64,000 bases of DNA from Halorussus limi (GTDB lineage: Archaea; Halobacteriota; Halobacteria; Halobacteriales; Haladaptataceae), in contig NZ_CP096659.1 of assembly GCF_023238205.1 (NCBI RefSeq), forward strand, positions 3,365,626 through 3,429,625, read 5' to 3'. The position numbers and the translations under genes were made by a program. The notes beneath the pieces are model-generated. The model did not search any database, was not told the origin of the DNA, and saw only the letters and a program-made list of their open reading frames with translations. Shown here piece by piece: positions 37,070 to 45,333 of the stretch (its first letter is position 1; the number at the start of each line of letters is the position of its first letter).

Positions 37070-37525
37070 TCAGTCGCCGAACTCCGAGTCGGTCACGCGC
37101 ACGACCACGGTGTCCTCGACTTCCCGGAGGTCGTAGTCGGGCAACTCGCCGTCCTGTCGGGTCAGATACATTGGTTCGACGAGTTCCCGCTCGGCGGTCA
37201 GACCGTAGACCTTGAGGTACTCGTCGGTCTCCTCGGGGTCGATTTCGCCGTCGCGGACCGCCTCCGCGAGGTCGCGAGAGAGCCACTCGGTCTCGCTGAC
37301 GCTCGGTTCGAGGACGAGCGCGTCGTCGGTGAACCGAACGAGATACCAGTTCAGGTCGCCCAGCAGGGCGACTGCCGACCCGAGGCTGATGGTGTCGAGC
37401 GCCAGCGAGTTGCGGTACTGCTCCCGGAGGTCGTAGGTCGCCAGCGCCTCGCGAGCGGTCTCGCGCGAGACGAGTTCGGTGCGGAGGTCCACGCCGTCGG
37501 ACCCGACGAGACAGACCCGAGTCAC
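37070..37525 (-). CDS. DUF5804-like haloarchaeal protein
   Basis: A 151-aa acidic protein with a GTG start (37525), beginning MTRVCLVGSDGVDLRTELVS. The N-terminus and the segment ATYDLREQYRNSLALD match my memory of the DUF5804 family. No signal peptide or metal motif is present. It looks cytoplasmic; the function is unknown. Its neighbours (CHRD protein, GIY-YIG-like) give no clue. Confidence 0.8.
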   Translation of the reverse strand: MTRVCLVGSDGVDLRTELVSRETAREALATYDLREQYRNSLALDTISLGSAVALLGDLNWYLVRFTDDALVLEPSVSETEWLSRDLAEAVRDGEIDPEETDEYLKVYGLTAERELVEPMYLTRQDGELPDYDLREVEDTVVVRVTDSEFGD

Positions 37526-37577
37526 ACGTGGTCGAAGGGACCACCGTCGTAAAGCGATTTCGTTCCGAGACGAGGAC

Positions 37578-38066
37578 TCAGCCGTCGAGTGGCCGGATTT
37601 GTCCTCGAATCTCGCCTTCGGGATGCGCGGTGGTGTGGACGTTCACGTAGACGTTCTCCGCGCGCATCTGTTCGACCATGTCGGCGACGTCGGTCAGCGG
37701 CCATATCATCCCGTCGTCGGTCAGTCGTCCGGACGCGAGCAGGCCGGTCCTCGTCACGGGGTCGCGTGCCGGACCGAACAGGTACGCCACGACGTTGCCG
37801 TTCAGGTCGGGCGGTCCCTTGTGGACGTGCGACTCCTCGACGTTCTCGATGTTCGCCGCGATTAGCCAGTAGTCGATGTGCGACTCGTCCGGCGGGAGCC
37901 GAAAACCCGCGAAACCGAAAGCGTCGGTCTCTACCGGCGGGACCTCGCTATCCCCGGTCAGCCACGCGCCGAAAGTCTCGCCGCCCGAATTTCGTCGGAG
38001 CGCCGACGGCCCGGCAACGCCGCCTCCGAGCGCCGCGAGAACACGCCGTCTGGTGTAGTGTCTCAT
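37578..38066 (-). CDS. CHRD-domain exported protein
   Basis: A 162-aa protein with a Tat-like N-terminus (TRRRVLAALGGGVAG) and a CHRD domain: FGAWLTGDSEVPPVETDAFG, HVHKGPPDLNGNV and NVYVNVHTTAHPEGEIRGQI are typical. CHRD domains are extracellular beta-rich modules first seen in chordin. Probably secreted folded, as usual in haloarchaea. A lipobox Cys is not present, so release or other anchoring is likely. Confidence 0.9.
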   Translation of the reverse strand: MRHYTRRRVLAALGGGVAGPSALRRNSGGETFGAWLTGDSEVPPVETDAFGFAGFRLPPDESHIDYWLIAANIENVEESHVHKGPPDLNGNVVAYLFGPARDPVTRTGLLASGRLTDDGMIWPLTDVADMVEQMRAENVYVNVHTTAHPEGEIRGQIRPLDG

Positions 38067-38129
38067 TTCCCTCCCCCGACCGGACGGGCGACCGGCGCGG
38101 TCAAAACGGTTTCGTCGTCTCTCGGTGGT

Positions 38130-39311
38130 TCAGATGTCCACGACCGTCGCGTTCCGGGCCGCCTCCGCGGCGCGCTCGAAGAGGTCGTCGGGTTCGGCGT
38201 TCTCCACGATTTCGAGCGTGGCGTTAGTCTCCGGGTAGTCCGGCGCGATGCGATTGCACCCCGCCGGAATCGTGGAGTCGCGGAACGTGCCGATGTCTCG
38301 GGCGCGTTCGGTGATATCGGACTTGTCCATCGTCAGCAGGGGCCGGTGAATCGGCAGGTCGGCGGCCTGACTCGTCGCGCCCAGATTCCGTGCGGTCTGG
38401 GAGGATTTCTGGCCGATGGCCTCGCCGGTGACGATGCCCGTGGCGTCCGCCTCCCGGGCGACGTGTTCGGCCACGCGGTACATGAACCGCCGGTAGACCA
38501 ACATCCGGGCCGGGCCGACTTCCTCGGCCAGCAGGTCCATCACGTCGCCCGCCGGGACTTTCCGGACGCTCATGTCGAAGTTCGGCGCGTAGTCGGCGAG
38601 TCGCCGGACCGTCTCCATCGCTCGCGCCTCGTGGTCCGGCCCGCCGTAGTCGCCGAGTTCGAGGTAGACCGGGACGATGGGTGCCCCGCGCTTCATGACT
38701 TCCCACGCCGCGACCGGCGAGTCGATGCCGCCGCTGACCAGCGCGACGACCTTCGCTTGGCTTCCGAGCGGGAGACCGCCGGGGCCGGGCCGCTTCTCGG
38801 TGAAGACGAACGCCTCGTCCTCGCGGCACTCCACGGAGAACGTCGTGTCGGGGTCGGTCAGGTCGACCTCGGGGTCCTCCAGCGCGTCGAACACCGTCGC
38901 GCCGCCCTCCCGCTCCAAGTCCTCGCTCGTGAACGGGTGGGCGTCCGCGTTGCCGGCCCGCCGGGCGCGAACCGCGAAGGTGTCGCCCGCCGCGTCGGCG
39001 TTCGCCTCGGCGCTCCGGGCCAGTGCGTCCACGATGGGTCCCTTCTCGGGCGGAACGACTGCCGCGGGACTCGCCGAACGGACGCCGAAGGTGTCGGCCG
39101 CCGCGTCGGTCGCGGCGTCGATTTCGTCGGCGTCGGCGTGGAGCAGGATGCGCGACCAGCGGCGCTCGACCTCGGCGTCGATGCCCCGGTCGCGGACGAT
39201 GGCTTCGATGTTGTCCCGGAGCCGTCGCTCCATCTCGGCTTGGACCTTCCCGCTCTTGACGCCCACGTCGGCGTGGCGAACGAGGACGGTGTCGGCTCCC
39301 GGTTGTCGCAT
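38130..39311 (-). CDS. thiI: tRNA 4-thiouridine synthetase ThiI
   Basis: Adenylates and thiolates U8 of tRNA; also linked to thiamine thiazole sulfur in some organisms. The 393-aa protein starts MRQPGADTVLVRHADVGVKSG (ATG at 39311), continues with a THUMP domain and ends with the PP-loop ATPase domain (VVALVSGGIDSPVAAWEV). There is no C-terminal rhodanese domain, as is usual for archaea. The longer upstream frame reads through the direct repeats and is not coding. Confidence 0.93.
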   Translation of the reverse strand: MRQPGADTVLVRHADVGVKSGKVQAEMERRLRDNIEAIVRDRGIDAEVERRWSRILLHADADEIDAATDAAADTFGVRSASPAAVVPPEKGPIVDALARSAEANADAAGDTFAVRARRAGNADAHPFTSEDLEREGGATVFDALEDPEVDLTDPDTTFSVECREDEAFVFTEKRPGPGGLPLGSQAKVVALVSGGIDSPVAAWEVMKRGAPIVPVYLELGDYGGPDHEARAMETVRRLADYAPNFDMSVRKVPAGDVMDLLAEEVGPARMLVYRRFMYRVAEHVAREADATGIVTGEAIGQKSSQTARNLGATSQAADLPIHRPLLTMDKSDITERARDIGTFRDSTIPAGCNRIAPDYPETNATLEIVENAEPDDLFERAAEAARNATVVDI

Positions 39312-39359
39312 GGACTGGGGTAGTCGTGACGGGAATAAACGGGCTTCGGTTGCGAGGCG

Positions 39360-39441
39360 GGAAAACTGCCGAGCGAAGCGAGGCAGGCAAACCGCCTCGA
39401 AGTGGTGGCCGGAAAACTGCCGAGCGAAGCGAGGCAGGCAA
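39360..39441. repeat. Two 31-bp direct repeats upstream of thiI
   Basis: Identical 31-bp units lie at 39360-39390 and 39411-39441, with a 51-bp period. Each contains CTGCC and GGCAG arms around GAGCGAAGCGAG. They lie between the thiI start and the SAM synthetase stop, both on the minus strand, about 49-130 bp upstream of the thiI ATG. GAGCGAAGCGAG motifs are common in haloarchaeal intergenic DNA, so these may be copies of a dispersed element. Confidence 0.85.
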
Positions 39442-39540
39442 CCGACCCCGAAACGCCGCACCGACGGAAGGGTCGAGTGAGAGGTGTCGGCGCAGTTCGC
39501 GGTCAGAGAGTCGAAGGAGAGTCCGAGCGCGAGTGGTCGG

Positions 39541-40752
39541 TCAAAACGTCGAGAGTTCGCCGTCGATGACCCGCTGAGTGATGGAGGTCACGTCGGCGAG
39601 TTCGCGGTCGATGATTTCGGTCACGTCGTCCTCGATGTCCGCGATGGCGACGCCGTCCTCGGTGACGACCTCGGCGTCGGCGACGTGCGGTTGGTCGATG
39701 GGCCGACCGATTTGGCTGAGCAGGCGAATCCGGAGGTCACGGATGCCGTCCACCTCGGCGACGACCGACTCGGCGATTTCGGTCCCGAGCAGGTTGTAAA
39801 TCTTCCCGATGTGGTTGACGGGGTTCTTGCCAGAGGTCGCCTCCATCGACATCGAGCGGTTGGGCGTGATGAGGCCGTTCGAACGATTGCCCCGGCCGAC
39901 GGAGCCGTCGTCGCCCATCTCGGCGCTGGTGCCGGTCGTGGTGAGGTAGACGCTCTCCTCGTCGTCGCCGTCGCCGTCGGCGGTGTTGACGTAGACGCTC
40001 ACGTTCCGGTCGGTGTACTCGTGGGCCACGTCGCGGACGAACTCCCGGACGCTCTCGACAGTATCGTCGTAGTCGGCCCGGTCCTCGACGTACCGGTCTA
40101 TCATCGCGGCGGCGACGGTGATGTCGATGTCGTCGCCCTCGCGCTTGCCCATGAGTTTGATGTCCTGTCCCAAGGCGGGGTGGTCGTCGGCGAACTCACC
40201 GTTGAGTCGTCGCTCGGCGTTCAGCACTATCTGTTCGGTCTCGGTCAGCGGCGCGTGGCCGACGCCGAAACTCGTGTCGTTGGCCATCGGGACCGTGACG
40301 CCCTCCTCGCCGAAGACCTCTTTGAGGTCGCCGCTGCCCTCGCCCAACTTCACGTCCACGATGATGTCGGTGCCGAACTCCAGTTCGGGGAAGTTCTCGC
40401 CGAGGTAGTCGCGGGCCGCTTCGAGCGCGATGGTCTCGGTCGGAATCGTCTGGTCGCCGTACTCCTTGGTCGCGCGGCCGACGATGAGGAGGTAGATGGG
40501 TTCTATCATCTCGCCGCCGCCGAACTGGGGGTTCGAGCGGCCGGCGACGAGTTGGGTCTCGTCGGTGTTGTAGTGGAGGACCTTCCCGACTCGGTCGAGG
40601 TAGGCGTTCGCGAGCGCCTGCGAGACGCGTTCGGCGATGCCGTCGCTGATGGAGTCGGGGTGGCCAAGCCCTTTTCGCTCGACGATTTCTATCTCCTGGT
40701 CCTCGACTGCGGGGCGGTCGATAGGTTCGACCTGGATATTTCGGTCGGTCAT
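39541..40752 (-). CDS. mat: S-adenosylmethionine synthetase (archaeal MAT)
   Basis: Makes SAM from methionine and ATP. The 403-aa protein is the archaeal-type MAT, unrelated in detail to bacterial Met[18 protein letters not shown] near residue 25, [16 protein letters not shown], and the Gly-rich [20 protein letters not shown] near residue 270. Length is normal. A TATA-like AAGTTATAGAAT is 24-35 bp upstream, and a perfect palindrome precedes it (see 40810). Confidence 0.97.
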   Translation of the reverse strand: MTDRNIQVEPIDRPAVEDQEIEIVERKGLGHPDSISDGIAERVSQALANAYLDRVGKVLHYNTDETQLVAGRSNPQFGGGEMIEPIYLLIVGRATKEYGDQTIPTETIALEAARDYLGENFPELEFGTDIIVDVKLGEGSGDLKEVFGEEGVTVPMANDTSFGVGHAPLTETEQIVLNAERRLNGEFADDHPALGQDIKLMGKREGDDIDITVAAAMIDRYVEDRADYDDTVESVREFVRDVAHEYTDRNVSVYVNTADGDGDDEESVYLTTTGTSAEMGDDGSVGRGNRSNGLITPNRSMSMEATSGKNPVNHIGKIYNLLGTEIAESVVAEVDGIRDLRIRLLSQIGRPIDQPHVADAEVVTEDGVAIADIEDDVTEIIDRELADVTSITQRVIDGELSTF

Positions 40753-40775
40753 TACCCCACCCTATCCGGTCGCGG

Positions 40776-40828
40776 ATTCTATAACTTGCGAAAAGAAAAT
40801 GCGCGTGCGGGATAACCCGAGGTTATCC
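40776..40828 (-). promoter_or_regulatory. SAM synthetase promoter with upstream palindrome
   Basis: TATA-like AAGTTATAGAAT (complement of 40776-40787) sits at leaderless distance from the mat ATG. Upstream of it, GGATAACC (40810-40817) and GGTTATCC (40821-40828) form a perfect 8-bp inverted repeat with a CGA spacer, 22 bp beyond the TATA box. Its position fits an activator or a repressor site that senses methionine/SAM, but no known consensus is recognised. Confidence 0.6.
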
Positions 40829-40966
40829 GTCGGTCCGACGGTGCTTCTGGTATTCCGGAGCGAGGACGCGCGACGTGCGGAAACGCGCCCGATACCGCTC
40901 GCCGCAAGAATTGCCCGGCGTCTCCGCGCCCCGCCGCTCCGGAGGAACGCTTCGAGAGCGCGGCGA

Positions 40967-41521
40967 TTACTCCTCCGACTCGGTCTCCAGCAGGAGACCC
41001 AGATACGAGGTCCGAATCTGGGCGTCGGGGTCGAGACCGAGGTCTCTCAACACGTCGAAGGCCGCCTCGCGGGCCGCCTCGACCGACCCTTCGTCGTCCA
41101 CCTCGGTCTCGACCTCCACGAACTCGCCGAGCCCCTCGACGCTGTCGAGGGTGACGGTGTAGCCGTCGAGCGCGAACCGCTCGCGTTCCTTCCGGACGGT
41201 CGCGGCGGGGTCGAACCCGAGCGCCGAGAGGATGTCACCCGCGGCCTCGCCCTCGGCGACTTCGGTCTCTATCTCCCGGCGGGTCTTCGACTCGGCCTCC
41301 ACGAGCGGCCCCTTGTAGGTGAGTTCCGCGAACGGTTCGGCGTCGGTCGGGCGCTCCCGGCGAACCCGCAGGGCCTCGTCGGTCTCGGCGAACTCGCGGT
41401 GGGGCGCGTCGTAGTAGACGTCCTCCTGTTCGACCGCGTTCACCCGTTCGGCCCCGCGGTCGGCGAGGCGTTCGCGGACGCTGGCGTGGTCGGCGCGGAC
41501 CTTCACTTCGACCTCGTACAT
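40967..41521 (-). CDS. CYTH-domain phosphatase (CyaB/ThTPase-like)
   Basis: A 184-aa CYTH protein. MYEVEVKVRAD carries the family ExExK signature (E3, E5, K7), and the tunnel-lining Arg/Lys residues appear in EALRVRRER, AELTYKGP and KTRREIETEV. Such proteins hydrolyse triphosphates (thiamine-triphosphate, inorganic triphosphate) or, in CyaB, make cAMP. The substrate is uncertain. It is separate from mat by 214 bp on the same strand, and that gap holds the mat palindrome. Confidence 0.92.
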   Translation of the reverse strand: MYEVEVKVRADHASVRERLADRGAERVNAVEQEDVYYDAPHREFAETDEALRVRRERPTDAEPFAELTYKGPLVEAESKTRREIETEVAEGEAAGDILSALGFDPAATVRKERERFALDGYTVTLDSVEGLGEFVEVETEVDDEGSVEAAREAAFDVLRDLGLDPDAQIRTSYLGLLLETESEE

Positions 41522-41602
41522 GCGCGGTCGTTCGACCCACCGCGTTTTCCGGGTTGCGCTTTCGGCGGCGGAAGACCGAGCCAGCGGACGCCCCGGCGAA
41601 GA

Positions 41603-41609
41603 TTTATTA
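41603..41609 (+). promoter_or_regulatory. TATA box for membrane protein at 41633
   Basis: TTTATTA is 24-30 bp before the ATG at 41633, which favours that start over the GTG at 41624. Confidence 0.65.
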
Positions 41610-41632
41610 CACCAGATTGACCAGTGAACGGC

Positions 41633-42571
41633 ATGTCCACCTCCCGCTCGACGTTCCCTCTCGACCCCGAGGAGCGACCGCTGGCGTTCGAGTTCGTCCT
41701 CGCCGTCGGCGCGGCGACCGGATTCTACGTCGCGTTTCGCGTCGTCGCCGCCGCGTCGTCACGACTCCGCGACCTCGTCGCGCTGCCCGGCGGTCTGCTG
41801 GTCGACGGACTGCTCCACGGCACCGCGACGCTCCTCGGACTCGGCCTGCTCGTCGGGGCGTACGCGAGGCGGCGCGGCATCGAGGTCCGATTGGCGCGGC
41901 CGACCCGCGACGACCTCCCGGCGGTCGCCGCGGCGCTCGCCGTTCCGGCGTCGCTGGTCGCGCTCACCGCGCTGGTCGGCGACGCGACCGGCGCGTCGTA
42001 CGGGTCGCTGGCGCGGACGAGTTACGCGCCGGACGTTGCCCTCGGCCCGGTCCTCGTCGTCACCGGACTGGGTCTGTTCGTCGGAGTGCCGAGCTATCTG
42101 TTGCTGTGTCAGGTCCTCGTGCAGGGGAGTTTCGAGCGCGCCGTCGGCGGCGACGCCGCCGCGACGCTGACGACCGCGACGACCGCCTTCCTGCTGGTTG
42201 GGACTCAGGGCGGGACCGGACTCTCGCCGTTCCCCGACGGCGGGCGAATCGCCGGGGCGGTGCTGTTCGCTCTCGCGGGCGGGGTCGCGCTGTACGCGAC
42301 CGACCGCGCCGAGCGCCGGTGGGTTCCGTACCTCGCGGCGGTTCCCGCGCTGGCCGTCGTCGGCGCGACGCTCCTCTCGGCGGTGGCCGCGATTGGTTCG
42401 GTCGCCGGCGCGCTGTTCGCGGGGACGCAACTGGTCGTCCTCGGACTCGCCGCCCTCGTCTACGGGCGGACCGACTCGTTGGCGGTGCCCGCGCTCGCGT
42501 ACCTCAGCCTCTCGCTAGCCCACGAGGTCGCCGTCTTCGCCGCCGAGACGGGGGCGGTCGGACCGTGGTGA
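41633..42571 (+). CDS. Polytopic membrane protein, function unknown
   Basis: A 312-aa protein starting MSTSRSTFPLDPEERPLAFE (ATG at 41633). About eight hydrophobic segments are spaced through the whole length, with short, often Arg-rich loops. The layout, with a polar N-terminus before the first helix, resembles haloarchaeal CPBP-like or uncharacterised membrane proteins, but the CPBP EExxxR motif is not visible. Divergent from the CYTH gene by 112 bp. Confidence 0.75.
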   Translation: MSTSRSTFPLDPEERPLAFEFVLAVGAATGFYVAFRVVAAASSRLRDLVALPGGLLVDGLLHGTATLLGLGLLVGAYARRRGIEVRLARPTRDDLPAVAAALAVPASLVALTALVGDATGASYGSLARTSYAPDVALGPVLVVTGLGLFVGVPSYLLLCQVLVQGSFERAVGGDAAATLTTATTAFLLVGTQGGTGLSPFPDGGRIAGAVLFALAGGVALYATDRAERRWVPYLAAVPALAVVGATLLSAVAAIGSVAGALFAGTQLVVLGLAALVYGRTDSLAVPALAYLSLSLAHEVAVFAAETGAVGPW

Positions 42572-42749
42572 TTCGGCTGGAGATAGCAACCTCTTTAATT
42601 GTCTAAGAATTCTCCATATTCCCCTCACACGTATTTGTGTTGCCTCTCGAATCACGTCGAGATGCCGGACGAGGCGCGTCCCGACTGAAGTCGCCCGTTA
42701 CGGAGCGGAGGGTTTCGGCGGGTCCGAATCGCGTTACGCTCGGTCGGCG

Positions 42750-43751
42750 CTACTCGAAGGCGTCTCGCAACGCTTCGCCGGCACGCTCGCGCACGTCCTC
42801 GGCCGCATCGACGTTCGGGAACGGGTCGGAAAGCCGGCGCATGTTGGCGAAGTCGTGAATCATGTCGTCGTAGTTGGTGTGTTCGACAGGCACGCCCGCG
42901 TCGTCGAGCGCGTCGGCGTAGGCGAATCCGTCGTCGCGCAGGGGGTCGTACCCGCAGGTAAACACGGTCGCCGGCGGGAGTTCCGAGAGCGTTCGCTCGG
43001 GCGCGCGGAGCGGCGACGCTCGGAGGTTCGCGCCGTCGATGTCGTCGCGGAGGTAGTGGTTCCAGAACCACACCATCGCCCGCGCGGTCAGGAAGAAGCC
43101 GTCGGCGTTCTCTTCGTACGACGGCGTGTCGAACGAGTGGTCGGTGACCGGGTAGAACAGCACCTGATGGTCGATGTCCGGCGTGCCGGCCTGTTTCTCG
43201 ACGGCCATCTGGGAGACCACGGTCGCGAGAGTGCCGCCCGCGCTCTCGCCCGCCACCGCTAACCCTCCGCCGGCCCCGATTTCGTCGGCGTTGTCGGCGA
43301 CCCACTTCGTAGCGAGGTAGGCGTCCTCCACCGCGGCGGGGAACGGGTGTTCGGGGGCTTTGCGGTAATCGACGGAGACGACGACGCAGTCGGCCTCGTT
43401 CGCCAGCGAGCGAGCGACGCCGTCGTGCGTGTCGAGATTTCCGGCGACCCAGCCACCGCCGTGGAAGTAGACGACGGCCGGGCGCTGCTCGCCCGGGGCC
43501 GGGTCGTAGATTCGGACGCGAACGTCCCGCGCGTCGGCCCGGACTTTGCGCTCGTCCACCGCGGCGATTTCCTCGGGGTCGACCGCCGGCGTGAACAGGT
43601 CTCCCAGAACCGCTCGGGTCTGCTCGGGCGACAAGTGGCTGATGTCGGGCGCGTCCGCTTCGACCAGTTGGTCGAGAAGCGCCTGCGCGTCCGAGTCGAG
43701 TTCGTCGGCGCGTCGGTCGTCGGTGGGCGTTTCGGACACGCGGACCCCCAC
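42750..43751 (-). CDS. Alpha/beta hydrolase (HSL-type esterase)
   Basis: A 333-aa hormone-sensitive-lipase-family hydrolase. The HGGGW oxyanion motif is at 97-101, the nucleophile Ser170 is in GESAGG, and acid and base are in CGYDPLRDDG and MIHDFANM. It should hydrolyse short-chain esters or acetylated compounds. The start is GTG at 43751, or the GTG at codon 5 (43739), which better fits a leaderless start from AACTAAACC upstream. It follows the Gfo/Idh gene on the same strand, 180 bp away; no cofactor genes are near. Confidence 0.92.
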   Translation of the reverse strand: MGVRVSETPTDDRRADELDSDAQALLDQLVEADAPDISHLSPEQTRAVLGDLFTPAVDPEEIAAVDERKVRADARDVRVRIYDPAPGEQRPAVVYFHGGGWVAGNLDTHDGVARSLANEADCVVVSVDYRKAPEHPFPAAVEDAYLATKWVADNADEIGAGGGLAVAGESAGGTLATVVSQMAVEKQAGTPDIDHQVLFYPVTDHSFDTPSYEENADGFFLTARAMVWFWNHYLRDDIDGANLRASPLRAPERTLSELPPATVFTCGYDPLRDDGFAYADALDDAGVPVEHTNYDDMIHDFANMRRLSDPFPNVDAAEDVRERAGEALRDAFE

Positions 43752-43931
43752 GCTCGCCGAAGGTTTAGTTACTCGCTCGCATTAGGAGCAGTATCCCGCT
43801 GTTAGAAACGGCTACGACAAACACCGCGTGGTAACGCCGATTACTATCCCGCCATCGGAGTTCGCGAGCGACGAGCGAGAAGGGAGAAACCGTCGAGAGA
43901 ACGCGTAAACGCGCTGGGGAACCGTCGTGAC

Positions 43932-45005
43932 CTACTCCAACCGAATCGCGCGCTGTTCGTCGTGCGAGCGGTAGATGGCGTCGATGATGCGCTGGACCTC
44001 CAGCGCCTGCTCGACCGTGTTCCGGGCCGGGGCAACGCCGTCGCGGACCGCGTCGAAGAAGACGCGCTGTTCGGCCTTGTGGGGGTCCTCGTGGCGGGTC
44101 TGGATGTCGGAGTCCGAGAAGTGGTCGGTGCCCTGCCGGCCCGTCTCGTGGAGGGTGAGAGTGTCGTCGCCCTTGTCGAAGGTCGCGCCCGCCTCGGTTC
44201 CCCGGACGATGTACTCCTCGTTCGGCGACCGGTTGGCGGCCCACGCGACTTCGAGTGCTATGGTCTTGCCGCCCTCACACCGGATGAACGCGCTGACCGA
44301 GTCGTCCACCGAGAACTCGCCCGACTGAGCGTCCTCGCCCCACATCTCGAGGTAGGCGTAGTCGTCGCGCGACCCGAACTGCGAGCGAATCGTGCCCGAC
44401 ACCTCCTGAACCTTCGGGAAGTCGTGGAAGTGCAGCGAGAGGTCGATGGCGTGGACCCCGATGTCGATGAGCGCGCCGCCGCCCGCGATTTCGCTGTTGG
44501 TGAACCACGACCCGCGGCCCGGAATCCCTCGCCGTCGGATGAAGTTTGCCTCGACGTGGCGGGTCTGGCCGAACCGGCCCTCCTCCTGATACGCCTTCAC
44601 GACCTCGATGGGGTTCCGGAACCGGTTGTGGAACCCGACCATGCAGAAACCGTCGGCGTTGTGGGCCGCCTCCGCGATTCGCTCGGCGGACTCCAGCGAG
44701 TGGGCGAGGGGCTTTTCGAGCAGAACGTCGAGACCGCTTCGGAGGGCGGCGACCGCGTACTCCTCGTGGAACTTGTTGGGCGTCGTGACGACGACGGCGT
44801 CCACGGCCGCGCTGTAGAGGTCCTCGTAGCTCTCGAACGACTCGACGCCGTACTTCTCGGCGAACCGGGCCCGCGCGTCCGGGTTGATGTCGACGCCGCC
44901 GACGATTTCGACGCCGTCTAAGTCCACGATTCGGTCGGCGTGGTAGTGACCGATGTTCCCCAACCCGACGAAGCCGACTTGAACCGGCACATTCGTACTA
45001 GACAT
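43932..45005 (-). CDS. Gfo/Idh/MocA-family oxidoreductase
   Basis: An NAD(P)-dependent sugar or inositol dehydrogenase-like enzyme, 357 aa. VQVGFVGLGNIGHYHAD is the Rossmann loop, LEKPLAHSLE carries the conserved EKP, and GGGALIDIGVHAIDLSLHF contains the family GxxxDxGxH region. It lies 124 bp downstream of the sugar ABC transporter on the same strand, so it probably oxidises the imported sugar or a derivative. The exact substrate is not readable. Confidence 0.92.
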   Translation of the reverse strand: MSSTNVPVQVGFVGLGNIGHYHADRIVDLDGVEIVGGVDINPDARARFAEKYGVESFESYEDLYSAAVDAVVVTTPNKFHEEYAVAALRSGLDVLLEKPLAHSLESAERIAEAAHNADGFCMVGFHNRFRNPIEVVKAYQEEGRFGQTRHVEANFIRRRGIPGRGSWFTNSEIAGGGALIDIGVHAIDLSLHFHDFPKVQEVSGTIRSQFGSRDDYAYLEMWGEDAQSGEFSVDDSVSAFIRCEGGKTIALEVAWAANRSPNEEYIVRGTEAGATFDKGDDTLTLHETGRQGTDHFSDSDIQTRHEDPHKAEQRVFFDAVRDGVAPARNTVEQALEVQRIIDAIYRSHDEQRAIRLE

Positions 45006-45129
45006 AATTACTAGTCGTAGGCAACCGTGAATCGTTGTTAGGTTTTTCTGTTCGGCGGTCCATCAACGACCGGAAACGTAACGTTTTCGGACACGTCAGT
45101 CCCCGTCACGACCGTCTGCTCGCCCGCCG

Positions 45130-45333
45130 TCAGTACAACTGCTGTTCGGTCTCCTCGCGTTCGCTCTCGCGCTCGGACTCCTCCGCTCTCCGCCGGCGGT
45201 TGGCGAGCAACGTCCGAATCGCGGGCAGGAACTTGTTCTTGCAGTCGAGCGCGAACGACACGATGCCGTACGCCCAGAAGAAGAACAGGACCGTCCCGCC
45301 GACGAGGTAGAGCCATCCGAGCGTCGTGACCAT
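45130..45333 (-). CDS. Small membrane protein in the sugar ABC operon
   Basis: A 67-aa protein with one strong membrane helix (GWLYLVGGTVLFFFWAYGIV) and an Arg/Glu-rich cytoplasmic tail (RRRRAEESERESEREE). Its ATG overlaps the ATPase stop by one base, so it is translated with the transporter. It is not one of the usual subunits; it may be a regulatory or stability factor for the transporter. Confidence 0.8.
   Translation of the reverse strand: MVTTLGWLYLVGGTVLFFFWAYGIVSFALDCKNKFLPAIRTLLANRRRRAEESERESEREETEQQLY

Noticed and set aside
39360-39441. CRISPR-like repeat pair
   Set aside because: Only two copies, with internal dyad symmetry and a 20-bp spacer that is shorter than the repeat; no cas gene in the window.
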